Shown: positions 1-8,014, counted from the stretch's first letter. The stretch is 8,760 nt of DNA from Clostridiales bacterium (GCA_003541445.1 DPMO01000205.1:8052-16811), one strand, 5' to 3'. The notes: a model not told the origin generated them from the sequence alone. Numbers and translations are program-made.

Positions 1-2
1 CC

Positions 3-1121
3 TCCGGCCTGTCCCCGGCCTCTCTCGAGGACCCCGCGTCCCTCATCACCCGGTTCTGGCTCCAGCCCGGGGCGGCCTGGGGCGGGAGGCAGGCGGCGGG
101 AGGCGACCCGCATCCGGCAGAAGCGGAACTGCGGCTCCCGTGGACCAACGCGGGCGGCGGGCTCGACGCGCAGGTCCAGGGCTACGGCCTCTGGTCAGAC
201 CCGTGGCCCGCCCGGCCGGAGACGGTCACCGTCCGCCCGGGCGAAGCCCTGACGCGCACCCTGCCGCCGCTGGGCGGGGAGCGGGGGCTCCTGAGGGTGA
301 CGCTCCGGAGCCTGCACCCGAGCGGGGGCGGACAGGACCCGGCAGACCTCGACCTCTACCTCTACCGGCGCGAGCCTGACGGGTGGCACGAGACGGCCGC
401 CTCGGCGACCCCGGGCTCCTCGACCGAGGTCATCGAACTCACCGACCCCGAGGCCGGGACCTACATCGTCTTCATCGAGGGGAGCGGGACGGGGACAGAC
501 TCCGTCACGGCGGAGCTCGCCTCGGAGTGGCTGGCTTCCCGGGGGGAGGTCGAACCTCTCGAGGGGTCCCTCCGTTGCGCCCCCGGGGAGACCGGCCTCA
601 TGCCGGTGAGGGTCAGGCTGCCGGAGAACGAGGGCGTCTACCGTGGGGCCGTCCGTGTCGTGGACAGGGCGGCCGGCGAGGGGGGCTCAGTGGGGCTCCT
701 GCCGCTCACCGTGAGACGCGGGCCCCGGGGCGTCCTCCTCTTCACGGCCCCGGGAGTCCTTGTCGAGGGACCGAACCTTCTGACCTTCAGCGTGCGCGCC
801 TCCGACTGGACGCCTGTTCCCGACTTCAGCCTGGAACTGGAGGGGCGCACCTACATGGCGTCGGGAGGTCGGGTAACCCTGCCCCTGCCCGTCGGCCCGG
901 CGGCCGAGACGGGGTCCCGGCTGAGGCTGACGGCCAGGGTCGTCCTTCCCGGTGGGGAGGCCTTCACCTGGGTGCTCCACCTCCCCGTGCTGGGGCCGAC
1001 CGAGAGCGGCCCGGGCCTCGAGCCGGGAGGCCCGGCCTGGCTGGAAGAGGAAGGGTTCAGGCCGTCTGGGCTGGAGGAGGCCAGGCGCCTCGCGGCCGGC
1101 CTTCTGACCGGCGGGCCGTGA
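3..1121 (+). CDS. C-terminal part of a secreted multi-domain protein, possibly a subtilisin-like (S8) protease (5' partial)
   Basis: The frame is open from the left edge to the TGA at 1119-1121, about 372 residues, so the true start is outside the window. An internal GTG at 297 is only a downstream codon in the same frame. Fragment residues about 85-175 look like a PPC-type beta-sandwich: 'DLDLYLYR' (from residue 115), a Ser/Thr-rich stretch, then 'AGTYIVFIEG'. Residues about 180-240 look like an Ig/fibronectin-like domain ('PGETGLMPVRVRLPENEGVY' followed by 'RGAVRVV'). More beta-rich sequence follows, ending in a short charged helix. In known families such PPC plus fnIII-like tails sit behind secreted proteases, especially S8 subtilases, and assist secretion or substrate binding. 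No catalytic motif is in view, so the protease assignment is inference. The next gene starts about 48 bases downstream with no terminator-like hairpin seen between them. Confidence 0.72.
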   Translation, partial: SGLSPASLEDPASLITRFWLQPGAAWGGRQAAGGDPHPAEAELRLPWTNAGGGLDAQVQGYGLWSDPWPARPETVTVRPGEALTRTLPPLGGERGLLRVTLRSLHPSGGGQDPADLDLYLYRREPDGWHETAASATPGSSTEVIELTDPEAGTYIVFIEGSGTGTDSVTAELASEWLASRGEVEPLEGSLRCAPGETGLMPVRVRLPENEGVYRGAVRVVDRAAGEGGSVGLLPLTVRRGPRGVLLFTAPGVLVEGPNLLTFSVRASDWTPVPDFSLELEGRTYMASGGRVTLPLPVGPAAETGSRLRLTARVVLPGGEAFTWVLHLPVLGPTESGPGLEPGGPAWLEEEGFRPSGLEEARRLAAGLLTGGP

Positions 1122-1169
1122 GCGGAGAGAGGTGTGCACCAGGAGGAGAAGGGAGACACGGGAGCCTAT

Positions 1170-1589
1170 ATGACACCAGGAGCGACGGCCAGGGTTAAGG
1201 AGAGGATACTGATAGTCGACGACGAAGAGGCCATGCGCGAACTCCTCCTGGCCCTCTTCCGGAAGAACGGCCTTGAGGCCGCGGCCGTTCCGGGGACCGC
1301 GGAAGGTCTCGATTTCGTCGCGGCGGCCCGGCCGGAGGTGGTCATCGTCGACCACCGTCTGTCCGGGGGCGGCGGGGTCGACTTCATCCGCAGGGTCAAG
1401 GAGCGCTTTCCCGAGGTCAAGTGCCTCTTCATGACGGCTTTCGACTCCCCGGACGTCTTCCGTGAGGCCCTGGAAGCCGGGGCCTCAGACACCGTCCGGA
1501 AGCCTTTCGACATACTGACGATGCTCGGCAAAGTCCGGCACCTCCTGACCGAACCCGAGACTCCGACCGGGGAGGGGCGCCGTGGGTAG
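1170..1589 (+). CDS. Single-domain response regulator receiver protein, Spo0F-like
   Basis: A 139-residue CheY-like receiver with no output domain, the size of Spo0F or slightly longer. Visible landmarks are the acidic pair Asp17-Asp18 in 'ILIVDDEEAM', phosphoacceptor Asp61 in 'VVIVDHRL', the switch Thr89 in 'LFMTAF', and Lys111-Pro112 in 'VRKPFD'. It would accept a phosphoryl group from a histidine kinase and pass it on or bind a partner; in Bacillota, Spo0F does this in the sporulation phosphorelay. Oddly, the loop after Asp61 reads 'SGGGG' where most receivers have M-P-x-M/T-D-G. ATG 1170 is chosen because GGGAG (1160-1164) lies 5 nt upstream. A GTG at 1134 is in frame but has only about 1 nt between a GAGAGG and the start. 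The gene overlaps the next by 8 bases. The receiver fold is secure; Spo0F function is inferred from length and neighbours. Confidence 0.9.
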   Translation: MTPGATARVKERILIVDDEEAMRELLLALFRKNGLEAAAVPGTAEGLDFVAAARPEVVIVDHRLSGGGGVDFIRRVKERFPEVKCLFMTAFDSPDVFREALEAGASDTVRKPFDILTMLGKVRHLLTEPETPTGEGRRG

Positions 1590-2541
1590 CTTCATCGCGG
1601 CTGTCTGCCAGGTTTCCGCCGGGGCCGACCCGCACGAGGCGGCGGTGAGGGCCGCCCGCGCGGGGGCCGGGCTCGTCGTCCTGCCTGCGTTCTGCCTCGA
1701 GGCCTTCCTGGGATGTCCGCCGGAGGTCTCCTACGGCCGGGCCCCCGTGGCCGGCTCGCCGCAGGGGACGGAGGGCTCCCCGCCGGGAGAGGCCGACCCC
1801 GGCGGACGGACGGCCCCCGGGCGCGAGGAGCTCCTCAGACTCGCGGCTTCCATCGCCCGGGAGGCAGGTTGTCACCTCGTCGCGGGCACGGTCCTCGTCC
1901 CGGCCGGCGAGGGCGGCGGCCGACGCCAGGTGGCCTGGCTCCTCTCGCCTGAGGGCGAGCTCATCGGGGAGCAGGCCCAGACCCATACCACGGCCGAAGA
2001 GGAGGCGGCCGGCCGCCTCGAGGCCGACAGGCTCGAGGTCTTCCGGGCCCTCGGGGTCGGGATCGGCCTTCTCGTGGGGCTCGACGTCTGGGTCCCCGAG
2101 GTGGCGCGGATCCTCACCCTCGAGGGGGCGACCGTCCTCGTCGCCCCCCTGGCCCTGCCGGCCCCCTACTCCGAGGCCCGGCAGATAGCCGGAGTGTGGC
2201 AGATGGTCCAGCAGAACCAGGTCTTCGGACTCGAGGCCTGCCTCGTCGGGGAGTGGGGCGGTGTGTCGTACGCCGGGCGGAGCGCGGTGACGGCTCCGTG
2301 TGAGGCCGTCGGTGACGCGAGCGGCTTCGTCGTGCGGGCCCCGGCCCCGGACCGGCCGCTGACCGTCCTCGGCGGTATCGACCTCGAGGCCAGGCGCCGG
2401 GCCGTGGAGTCCTACGACATCCTCGAGGCCATGAACACAAGACTCTACCGTCAGGTCTTCCCTATGGCCTATCTCGGACGCCGCCGGCGTGTGGCGGGCG
2501 GCCCCACCCGGGGGCCCCTCGGCGGGGGAGAGCCCCGTTGA
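1582..2541 (+). CDS. Nitrilase-superfamily (carbon-nitrogen hydrolase fold) protein, apparently catalytically dead
   Basis: A 319-residue protein starting at GTG 1582 with GGGGAGGGG just upstream, inside the end of the receiver gene. The nitrilase fold is visible: N-terminal 'AAVCQV', the first-strand region 'LVVLPAF', 'EEEAAGRLEADRLEVF', 'GLLVGLDVWVPEVARILTL' and 'NQVFGLEACLVGEW'. The family uses a Glu-Lys-Cys triad to hydrolyse amides or nitriles through a Cys thioester. All three are replaced here: Glu by Ala36 ('LPAF' for the usual 'FPE'), Lys by Gln133 ('AQTH' for 'RKxH'), and the nucleophile Cys by Gly166 ('LVGLD' for 'ICYD'). The protein is collinear with the next gene product, so the two look like ancient tandem paralogues. 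A Gly/Pro-rich loop occupies residues about 52-80. Since the fold is intact but the triad is gone, a regulatory or structural partner role (for example in a hetero-oligomer) is likely; that role is inference. Confidence 0.88.
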   Translation: MGSFIAAVCQVSAGADPHEAAVRAARAGAGLVVLPAFCLEAFLGCPPEVSYGRAPVAGSPQGTEGSPPGEADPGGRTAPGREELLRLAASIAREAGCHLVAGTVLVPAGEGGGRRQVAWLLSPEGELIGEQAQTHTTAEEEAAGRLEADRLEVFRALGVGIGLLVGLDVWVPEVARILTLEGATVLVAPLALPAPYSEARQIAGVWQMVQQNQVFGLEACLVGEWGGVSYAGRSAVTAPCEAVGDASGFVVRAPAPDRPLTVLGGIDLEARRRAVESYDILEAMNTRLYRQVFPMAYLGRRRRVAGGPTRGPLGGGEPR

Positions 2542-3683
2542 GCCCGCGGTCCGCAGGGCCGGGCCTCAGGCTCGGCCCCAGGGAGAGGCTCTTCCGACGC
2601 TACCTGGCCTTCATCTCGCGTCCGGGCGCGGTCCGCGCTGCCGTGGGCTCCCTGGACCTCCGCCGGGCGCGACCGCCGGACGCGGGGCCGCCTGGGGGGG
2701 ACGGGCGCCGCGTGCGGGTGGCCGCGGTGCAGATGGACGCGTCCCCGGTGAGGTCTGTGGAGGAGTACGTCCGGCGCGTCGGCGGGTTCGTCCGCGACGC
2801 GGTCGCCCGGGGGGCCGACCTCGTGGCCTTCCCGGAGTACGTGACATATCCCCTCCTGGGTCTTCTCCCGGGGTTCGAGGAGATGTCCGGGGCGGGGAGC
2901 GGGGACGGCAAGGGTGGCGGTGCGGCCGGGGCCGGCGCCACAGAACCGGAGACGGACCGCCCCGCCCTGCGGGATGTCGTCCTCTACGTCGAGCCTCTTC
3001 TGAGGAACGTCTACCAGACGGCCTTCTCCCGCCTGGCCGCCGCGGCCCGCGTCCACATCGCGGCCGGGTCGACGCCGATGCCCGACCCCGACGGCAGGGT
3101 CTACAACGTCGCCGCACTCTTCGACCCTGCCGGGAGGCTTGTCGGGACCCAGGCCAAGCTCCACCTCTATCCGACGGAGGCGGCCGAGGGCCTGTCGCCA
3201 GGCGACAGGCTGGAGGTCTTCGTCACGGGTGTCGGCCGGATGGCGCTCCCGGTCTGCATGGACGCGACCTTCTTCGAGACCTACCGCTTGGCGGCCCTCG
3301 AGGGGGCGGAGATCGTCACCAACCCCATCGCCGACGTGGACACCTACAGCTACTGGAAGAAACTGCGCGGCGCCTGGCCGCGCGTCCAGGAGACGCCGGT
3401 CTACGCCGTGCAGTCGGCCCTGGTCGGCGAGTTCCTGGGCCGCCCGATGACCGGCAAGGCGGCCGTCTACGCTCCGATGGAGCTGACCCCGGCCGGGGAC
3501 GGCGTCCTGGCCGAATCGCCCGAGCCCGTCGGCGACGGGATGGTCGTGGCCGACCTCGACCTGGACGCCCTGGCCGAGTTCCGCGAGCGGCACCCGGTCT
3601 TCGGCCGGTTCAACGCCGGCCTCATCCGCAACTACCTTCCACAGGTCTACGAGAGGTTCGCCCGTGACAGGAGGCGCTCGTGA
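2538..3683 (+). CDS. Carbon-nitrogen hydrolase (nitrilase superfamily), intact Glu-Lys-Cys triad
   Basis: A 381-residue protein starting at TTG 2538, which overlaps the TGA of the previous gene as TTGA; GGGGGAGAG lies about 5 nt upstream. The catalytic domain begins near residue 58 ('RVRVAAVQMD'). The triad is complete: Glu100 in 'VAFPEY', Lys207 in 'QAKLHLYPTE', Cys240 in 'LPVCMDATFFE'. Later fold markers are 'LAALEGAEIVTNP', 'VYAVQSALVGEF' and a C-terminal 'IRNYLPQVYERF'. The family hydrolyses non-peptide C-N bonds (amides, N-carbamoyl groups, nitriles); the substrate cannot be read from sequence, so no symbol is given. There is an N-terminal extension of about 55 basic residues, and residues about 116-141 form a Gly/Ala-rich insertion. 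No signal peptide is seen, so it is probably cytoplasmic. Coupling to the inactive paralogue upstream and the glycosidase-like gene downstream suggests one shared pathway. Confidence 0.93.
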   Translation: MSPRSAGPGLRLGPRERLFRRYLAFISRPGAVRAAVGSLDLRRARPPDAGPPGGDGRRVRVAAVQMDASPVRSVEEYVRRVGGFVRDAVARGADLVAFPEYVTYPLLGLLPGFEEMSGAGSGDGKGGGAAGAGATEPETDRPALRDVVLYVEPLLRNVYQTAFSRLAAAARVHIAAGSTPMPDPDGRVYNVAALFDPAGRLVGTQAKLHLYPTEAAEGLSPGDRLEVFVTGVGRMALPVCMDATFFETYRLAALEGAEIVTNPIADVDTYSYWKKLRGAWPRVQETPVYAVQSALVGEFLGRPMTGKAAVYAPMELTPAGDGVLAESPEPVGDGMVVADLDLDALAEFRERHPVFGRFNAGLIRNYLPQVYERFARDRRRS

Positions 3684-5857
3684 AGAGACTGACGACCCCC
3701 GAGGAGATGACCCTCACCCGGCGCCTGTATCCGACCGGGAACCACTTCGTCTCCCTTCCGGTGGTGGCCGCGGAGGACGCCTCGGTCGACCGGGTGGGGG
3801 TCCTTCACATGGGCCTGGTGAGCCTTGTCGAGCTGTGCGGCCGCCAGGCGGGCCACGGGGCCGAGACCCTGCCCCCTCTCGAACCGCTTCTCCGGCCGTT
3901 CGCCGTCGTGCAGGGCCGGAAGGTGCGGCCGGGCGGGAGTCCTCTGCCTCCGTCCTCCGGCGGCGGCGGCCAGGACGGGGGGCCGGGCGGCGGCATCGCC
4001 TGGAGGCGCCTCTGGAACTGGGTCCCGCGCTTCGAGTGGCGTGAGCCGGAGACGGGCCTGGTCCTCCAGGGTGTCATCTGCGCCCCGGTCCGGCGCGACC
4101 CCGAGGGGGTGGCCTCGCACAAGGGGTTCTTCTACCTCCTCGAGGCGCACCTGCCCGGCCGCACCCACGGCCGTCCGCGAGAGACCCCAGCGGCAGAGCT
4201 CGCCCTGGGTCTCGACATCACCTGGGCGGACCTCGTCCAGACGGTCTACACCTCGCGCCCTCTCAAGGCCGAGTTCTCCGTCCGGGACGACCGCTGGACG
4301 GGCGGTCCCGTGCTCGAGCCGCGCTCCGGCGCCGGCGCCGGACCGGCGGCCATGGCCCTGTCCTTCTCGGTGGGGCCCGACGAGGTGCGCTGGTCGGTCC
4401 GTCGGGACGGGGACGGGGCCGTTCGGGTCGAGGTCGTCGCGCGGCCGGCCGGGCCCGACCCCGACGGCAGGGTGCGGGCGGCCTTCTACTTCGGGGTGAG
4501 CCGAGAAGGAGACGGGGCGCGCACGGTGGCCGTGGACCTCGCGCGGCACGGCTGGGAGCGCCTTCTTGACGAGACAGGGCGGTGCCTCGGGGCCATGCGG
4601 AGGAGGGTCGGGACGGAGAAGGCCGGGGACGTCCCCGGGGCCGCGGCCGAGCAGCCGGCCGAGGGGCCGGTCGGAGGGCCGGTCGAGAACGGAACCGGAG
4701 GCGGTGGGCAGGAGCCTGGCGAGGACGGTACGGAGGCCTCCCTCCTGGAAGAGCGCCTGAACCTGAACCTGATGTTCAACTACTTCTTCTCCGTCGGGCG
4801 GACCATAGACACGGAGGAGCTCGTCCTGGTCACGAGCAGGAGCCCGCTCTACTACGTCAGCGCGGCCTTCTGGGCGCGGGACGCCCTCCTCTGGAGCCTC
4901 CCGGGACTGCTCCTTGTGGACCCCGGGCTGGCGGAGGAGGCCCTCGGGGCGGCCTTCGAGCGCTATTTCCGGCACGCCGGGATACACTCGCTCTACATCG
5001 ACGGGACCCTGCTCTACCCGGGGTTCGAACTCGACGAGCTGGCGGCCTACCCCATCGCCCTCTGGCGTTACGTCGTCCGGACCGGGGACCGGGCCATCCT
5101 CACCCGGAGGGGCCTGGGCCCGAAGCTCCGGCGGCTCTCCGCCCTCCTCGCCGCCCGCAAGCACCCGGACCCGTCGGTGGACCTCTACGAGACCTTCCTC
5201 CTGCCGTCGGACGACCCCGCCTCCCACCCCTACGTCACCTACGACAACGTGCTGGCCTGGAGGGCCCTCCTGGCCCTGGCCGACCTCCTGGCCTGGCAGG
5301 GCGCCCCGGCCGGGGAGGTCGAGGGCCTCCGGGCCCAGGCCGGCCGGGTGAGGGAGTCCGTCTACCGGCATTGCGTGGTCGACGGGCCGCACGGGCCCAT
5401 GTTCGCCTGGTCGGTGGACCTCAAGGGCGGGTCCGAGACGGGGGACGAGCCGCCCGGCAGTCTGGAACTCCTCCCCTACTACGGCTTCTGCGCCCGCGAC
5501 GACCGGATATGGCGGAACACCATGCGCTGGCTCCACTCCCGGGAGCATCCCTACCGGTACGTGGGGGTGCCCTTCCCCGGCCTCGGGTGCCCGCACTCGC
5601 CGCACCCCTTCGTCATGAGCCTCTTCAACGCGCTCCTGGGGGGCCTGCCGGAGCGCGTCCGGGAGGCCCGGGAGGTGCTGGTCAGGGCCCCGCTCGACAC
5701 AGGCCTGGCCTGCGAGTCCTTCGACCGGCACACCGGTGAGGTGAAGACCGGAGCGGCCTTCGCGAGCTGCGCCGGGTTCCTCGCCTACGCCATGGACGCG
5801 GTTTTCGGGGCGGGAGAGGTTGGAGATTACAGGAACGGTCAAGAGTTTGTGGAATAA
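3680..5857 (+). CDS. Six-hairpin glycosidase-like protein, GH125-like (alpha-glycan acting)
   Basis: A 725-residue protein starting at GTG 3680 with AGGAGG (3669-3674) 5 nt upstream; GTGA overlaps the previous stop. Residues 1 to about 300 look like an N-terminal beta-sandwich region with no family I can name. From about residue 355 the sequence looks like an (alpha/alpha)6 barrel: 'FWARDALLW' (Asp401), '[18 protein letters not shown]' (Asp452), '[10 protein letters not shown]' (Glu596), and '[11 protein letters not shown]' (residues 635-644) near the C terminus. The R-D, F-E-L-D-x-L-x-x-Y-P and G-x-P-H-[ST]-P patterns resemble GH125 exo-alpha-mannosidases and related GH15-type folds. Exact substrate and catalytic roles are inference. 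Low-complexity Gly/Pro-rich inserts lie at about 84-106 and 310-354, the second separating the two domains. No signal peptide is visible, so it is probably intracellular. 'Amylo-alpha-1,6-glucosidase-like' is the main alternative label. It ends about 41 bases before the transaldolase gene. Confidence 0.8.
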   Translation: MKRLTTPEEMTLTRRLYPTGNHFVSLPVVAAEDASVDRVGVLHMGLVSLVELCGRQAGHGAETLPPLEPLLRPFAVVQGRKVRPGGSPLPPSSGGGGQDGGPGGGIAWRRLWNWVPRFEWREPETGLVLQGVICAPVRRDPEGVASHKGFFYLLEAHLPGRTHGRPRETPAAELALGLDITWADLVQTVYTSRPLKAEFSVRDDRWTGGPVLEPRSGAGAGPAAMALSFSVGPDEVRWSVRRDGDGAVRVEVVARPAGPDPDGRVRAAFYFGVSREGDGARTVAVDLARHGWERLLDETGRCLGAMRRRVGTEKAGDVPGAAAEQPAEGPVGGPVENGTGGGGQEPGEDGTEASLLEERLNLNLMFNYFFSVGRTIDTEELVLVTSRSPLYYVSAAFWARDALLWSLPGLLLVDPGLAEEALGAAFERYFRHAGIHSLYIDGTLLYPGFELDELAAYPIALWRYVVRTGDRAILTRRGLGPKLRRLSALLAARKHPDPSVDLYETFLLPSDDPASHPYVTYDNVLAWRALLALADLLAWQGAPAGEVEGLRAQAGRVRESVYRHCVVDGPHGPMFAWSVDLKGGSETGDEPPGSLELLPYYGFCARDDRIWRNTMRWLHSREHPYRYVGVPFPGLGCPHSPHPFVMSLFNALLGGLPERVREAREVLVRAPLDTGLACESFDRHTGEVKTGAAFASCAGFLAYAMDAVFGAGEVGDYRNGQEFVE

Positions 5858-5898
5858 CACCGGCTGGGAAGACTAGTCCGGCCGCGGGGAGGTCAAGG

Positions 5899-6549
5899 TT
5901 GAGACTCTTCCTAGACACAGCGAACATCGAGGAGATCCGCGAAGCGGTGAGCTGGGGCGTCATCTCCGGGGTGACGACCAACCCCACTCTCGTCTCCAGG
6001 GAGCAGGGCCGGAGTTTCACCGAGATTGTCCGGGAAATCACCGCCCTCGTCCCCGGCCCCGTGAGCGTCGAGGCGCTGAGTCTCGACGGGCCGTCAATCG
6101 TAGAGGAAGCCCGCCGGCTCGCGGCCATGGCCCAGAACGTCGTGGTGAAGATCCCCATGACCCCGGAGGGGCTGAAGGCGGTCAAGGTGCTGGCCGGCGA
6201 GGGGGTCAGGACCAACGTGACCCTCGTCTTCTCGGCCAACCAGGCCCTCCTGGCCGCCCTGGCCGGAGCCAGCTATGTCAGCCCGTTCGTCGGGCGCCTG
6301 GACGACATCGGACACGACGGCATGGCCGTCGTCCGCGATGTGGCCGAGATCTTCCAGTTGCACGCCCTGGACACGGAGATCATCACGGCCAGCGTCCGTC
6401 ATCCCCTGCACGTGTTGGAGGCGGCCAAGGCCGGCTCGGACATCGCCACCGTGCCGATGAAGGTCCTGAGAGCCATGGTGAGCCACCCCCTGACCGACCG
6501 GGGCATAGAGAGGTTCCTTGCGGACTGGAAGAAAGTTGACAAAGGCTAG
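5899..6549 (+). CDS. fsa: Transaldolase, TalC/FSA (class III) type
   Basis: A 216-residue protein, the usual length of the short transaldolase/fructose-6-phosphate aldolase family. It starts at TTG 5899 with GGGGAGG (5886-5892) 6 nt upstream. Landmarks are '[13 protein letters not shown]', 'GVTTNPTL' (25-31), the Schiff-base lysine Lys84 in '[11 protein letters not shown]', '[11 protein letters not shown]', '[11 protein letters not shown]' and '[16 protein letters not shown]'. The enzyme transfers a dihydroxyacetone unit between sugar phosphates in the non-oxidative pentose phosphate pathway in the cytoplasm. Glu58 in 'VSVEAL' sits where E. coli FsaA has Gln59; Glu there is associated with transaldolase rather than fructose-6-phosphate aldolase activity, so transaldolase is favoured. 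Location next to rho and downstream of a Spo0F-like gene matches the Bacillota arrangement. It may be cotranscribed with the genes upstream, since the 41-base gap shows no terminator. Confidence 0.96.
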   Translation: MRLFLDTANIEEIREAVSWGVISGVTTNPTLVSREQGRSFTEIVREITALVPGPVSVEALSLDGPSIVEEARRLAAMAQNVVVKIPMTPEGLKAVKVLAGEGVRTNVTLVFSANQALLAALAGASYVSPFVGRLDDIGHDGMAVVRDVAEIFQLHALDTEIITASVRHPLHVLEAAKAGSDIATVPMKVLRAMVSHPLTDRGIERFLADWKKVDKG

Positions 6550-6608
6550 ACAGGGCGCGGCGTCGTAGGGTTATAGCCTGCCGCCCGCCGGATTATCCTA
6601 GTACGGCC

Positions 6609-6628
6609 AGGTTACCCCGTTGTAACCT
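6609..6628. repeat. Short perfect inverted repeat in the rho leader
   Basis: AGGTTAC (6609-6615) and GTAACCT (6622-6628) form a 7-bp perfect stem around a 6-nt loop, between the transaldolase stop and rho. No T-run follows directly, so it does not look like an intrinsic terminator; a T5 run occurs only at about 6655-6659. It could be an operator or a leader hairpin, but no function can be shown from sequence. The rest of 6550-6740 has no open frame with a plausible start and no convincing -35/-10 pair. An AT-rich TTATCCTAGT at 6593-6602 is the only weak -10 candidate. Confidence 0.35.
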
Positions 6629-6740
6629 CCCGACGAGAGGGAACGCCAGCGACCTTTTTCACCTGAGTATCCACCGGGTTCCATCCCTTGCGTCTCTTGC
6701 GTTCGGCCTGTTCGTGACTTTAGAGGACGGGGTGAGTGGG

Positions 6741-7997
6741 TTGAACATCGCCCAGCTGGAGTCCAAGACACTGAAGGAACTCTACCAGATGGCCCGGGAC
6801 CTCGGCATCATGGGCTACTCCGAGATGATCAAGAAGGAGCTCATCTTCGAGATCCTGAAGGCCAACATCGAGAAGGAGGGGTCCATCTTCGCCGAGGGCG
6901 TGCTGGAGATCATGCCGGAAGGCTTCGGCTTCCTCCGGCCGACCGGCTACATCCCAAGCCGGCAGGACGTGTACGTGTCCCCCTCGCAGATACGGCGCTT
7001 CGACCTGAAGACGGGGGACTATGTCTCCGGCCAGGTCCGTCCCCCCAAGGACAGCGAGCGCTACTACGCCCTCCTCCGGGTCGAGGCGATAAACGAGGAG
7101 GACCCGGATGTCGCCCGGGACCGCGTCCCGTTCGAGGCCCTGACCCCGGTCTTCCCCAGCGAGCGGCTGGTCCTCGAGACGACCCGCAACGAGATCTCCA
7201 CCCGGCTCATCGACCTCATCGCTCCGATCGGGAAGGGCCAGCGGGGGCTCATCGTCTCCCCGCCCAAGGCCGGCAAGACGGTGCTCCTCAAGAAGATCGC
7301 CAACGCCATAATGGCCAACGCGCCCTCCGTCCATCTCATCGTCCTGCTCATCGATGAGCGTCCGGAGGAGGTCACCGACATGGAGCGTTCGGTGACCGGT
7401 GAGGTGGTGAGTTCGACCTTCGACGAGCTGCCCGAGAACCACATCAAGGTGGCCGACATGGTCCTCGAGCGGGCCAAGAGGCTCGTCGAGCACAGGAAGG
7501 ACGTCGTCATCCTCCTTGACAGCCTCACCCGTTTCGCCCGGGCCCACAACCTGGTCGTCCCCCCGAGCGGGCGGACCCTGTCGGGCGGGATAGACCCGGC
7601 CGCCCTCCACAAGCCCAGGCGGTTCTTCGCCGCCGCCCGGAACATCGAGGAGGGAGGGAGCCTGACCATCATCGCCACCTGCCTCGTGGACACCGGCAGC
7701 CGGATGGACGACATCATCTACGAGGAGTTCAAGGGCACGGGCAACATGGAGATCCACCTCGACCGCCAGCTCTCCGAGAGACGCATCTTCCCGGCCATAG
7801 ATGTCAAGCGGTCGGGCACCCGCAAGGAGGAGCTCCTCCTCGCGCCGGAGGTGCTGGAGATGACCTACGCCCTCCGCCGGGCCCTCAACGCCCTGGGCAC
7901 CCAGGAGGCGACGGAGATGCTCATCGACCGCCTGAAGAAGACAAAATCCAACGCCGAGTTCCTGAAGATAGTCCAGAAAGGCCTGCAGATGACATGA
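6741..7997 (+). CDS. rho: Transcription termination factor Rho
   Basis: Rho is the hexameric RNA-dependent ATPase that ends transcription and separates uncoupled transcripts. Domains in order from TTG 6741 (418 residues, against 419 in E. coli): Rho_N helical domain about 1-45 ('[13 protein letters not shown]', 'KKELIFEIL'); cold-shock-like primary RNA-binding domain about 50-120 with 'GFGFLR' at 61-66; ATPase domain with Walker A 'PPKAGKT' (174-180, Lys179 matching E. coli Lys181), Walker B 'VILLDSLTR' (Asp260), and '[12 protein letters not shown]' and '[11 protein letters not shown]' further on. There is no large insert between Rho_N and the RNA-binding domain, unlike high-GC actinobacterial Rho. 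TTG 6741 is preferred because GGGGTGA upstream aligns with the anti-SD at normal spacing and the protein then begins 'MNIAQLE'. In-frame GTG 6732 (preceded by AGAGGA) and GTG 6714 (no clear SD) are alternatives. The customary downstream rpmE is absent here. Confidence 0.98.
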   Translation: MNIAQLESKTLKELYQMARDLGIMGYSEMIKKELIFEILKANIEKEGSIFAEGVLEIMPEGFGFLRPTGYIPSRQDVYVSPSQIRRFDLKTGDYVSGQVRPPKDSERYYALLRVEAINEEDPDVARDRVPFEALTPVFPSERLVLETTRNEISTRLIDLIAPIGKGQRGLIVSPPKAGKTVLLKKIANAIMANAPSVHLIVLLIDERPEEVTDMERSVTGEVVSSTFDELPENHIKVADMVLERAKRLVEHRKDVVILLDSLTRFARAHNLVVPPSGRTLSGGIDPAALHKPRRFFAAARNIEEGGSLTIIATCLVDTGSRMDDIIYEEFKGTGNMEIHLDRQLSERRIFPAIDVKRSGTRKEELLLAPEVLEMTYALRRALNALGTQEATEMLIDRLKKTKSNAEFLKIVQKGLQMT

Positions 7998-8014
7998 GCC
8001 GGAGCCGGAGCGGG

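Noticed and set aside
297..1121. Starting the first gene at GTG 297
   Set aside because: The same frame is open without stops to the left edge and encodes a sensible beta-rich sequence upstream, so 297 is internal.
2469..3593. A 374-residue minus-strand open frame opposite the second nitrilase
   Set aside because: The + strand frame has an intact nitrilase triad; the antisense frame shows no domain and is a high-GC by-product.
3647..5860. A 737-residue open frame on the minus strand covering the whole glycosidase-like gene
   Set aside because: Its translation shows no recognisable domain and is rich in Gly, Pro, Arg and Val as expected opposite a GC-rich gene, whereas the + strand frame has glycosidase motifs, a ribosome binding site and operon overlaps.
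6536..6541. Perfect TTGACA, a -35-like hexamer at the end of the transaldolase gene
   Set aside because: No -10-like hexamer is found 16-18 nt downstream; the bases there are GC-rich, and the hexamer encodes part of the C-terminal residues.
6720..7757. A 345-residue minus-strand open frame opposite rho
   Set aside because: The + strand is unmistakably Rho; the antisense frame is a mirror of its codon bias.
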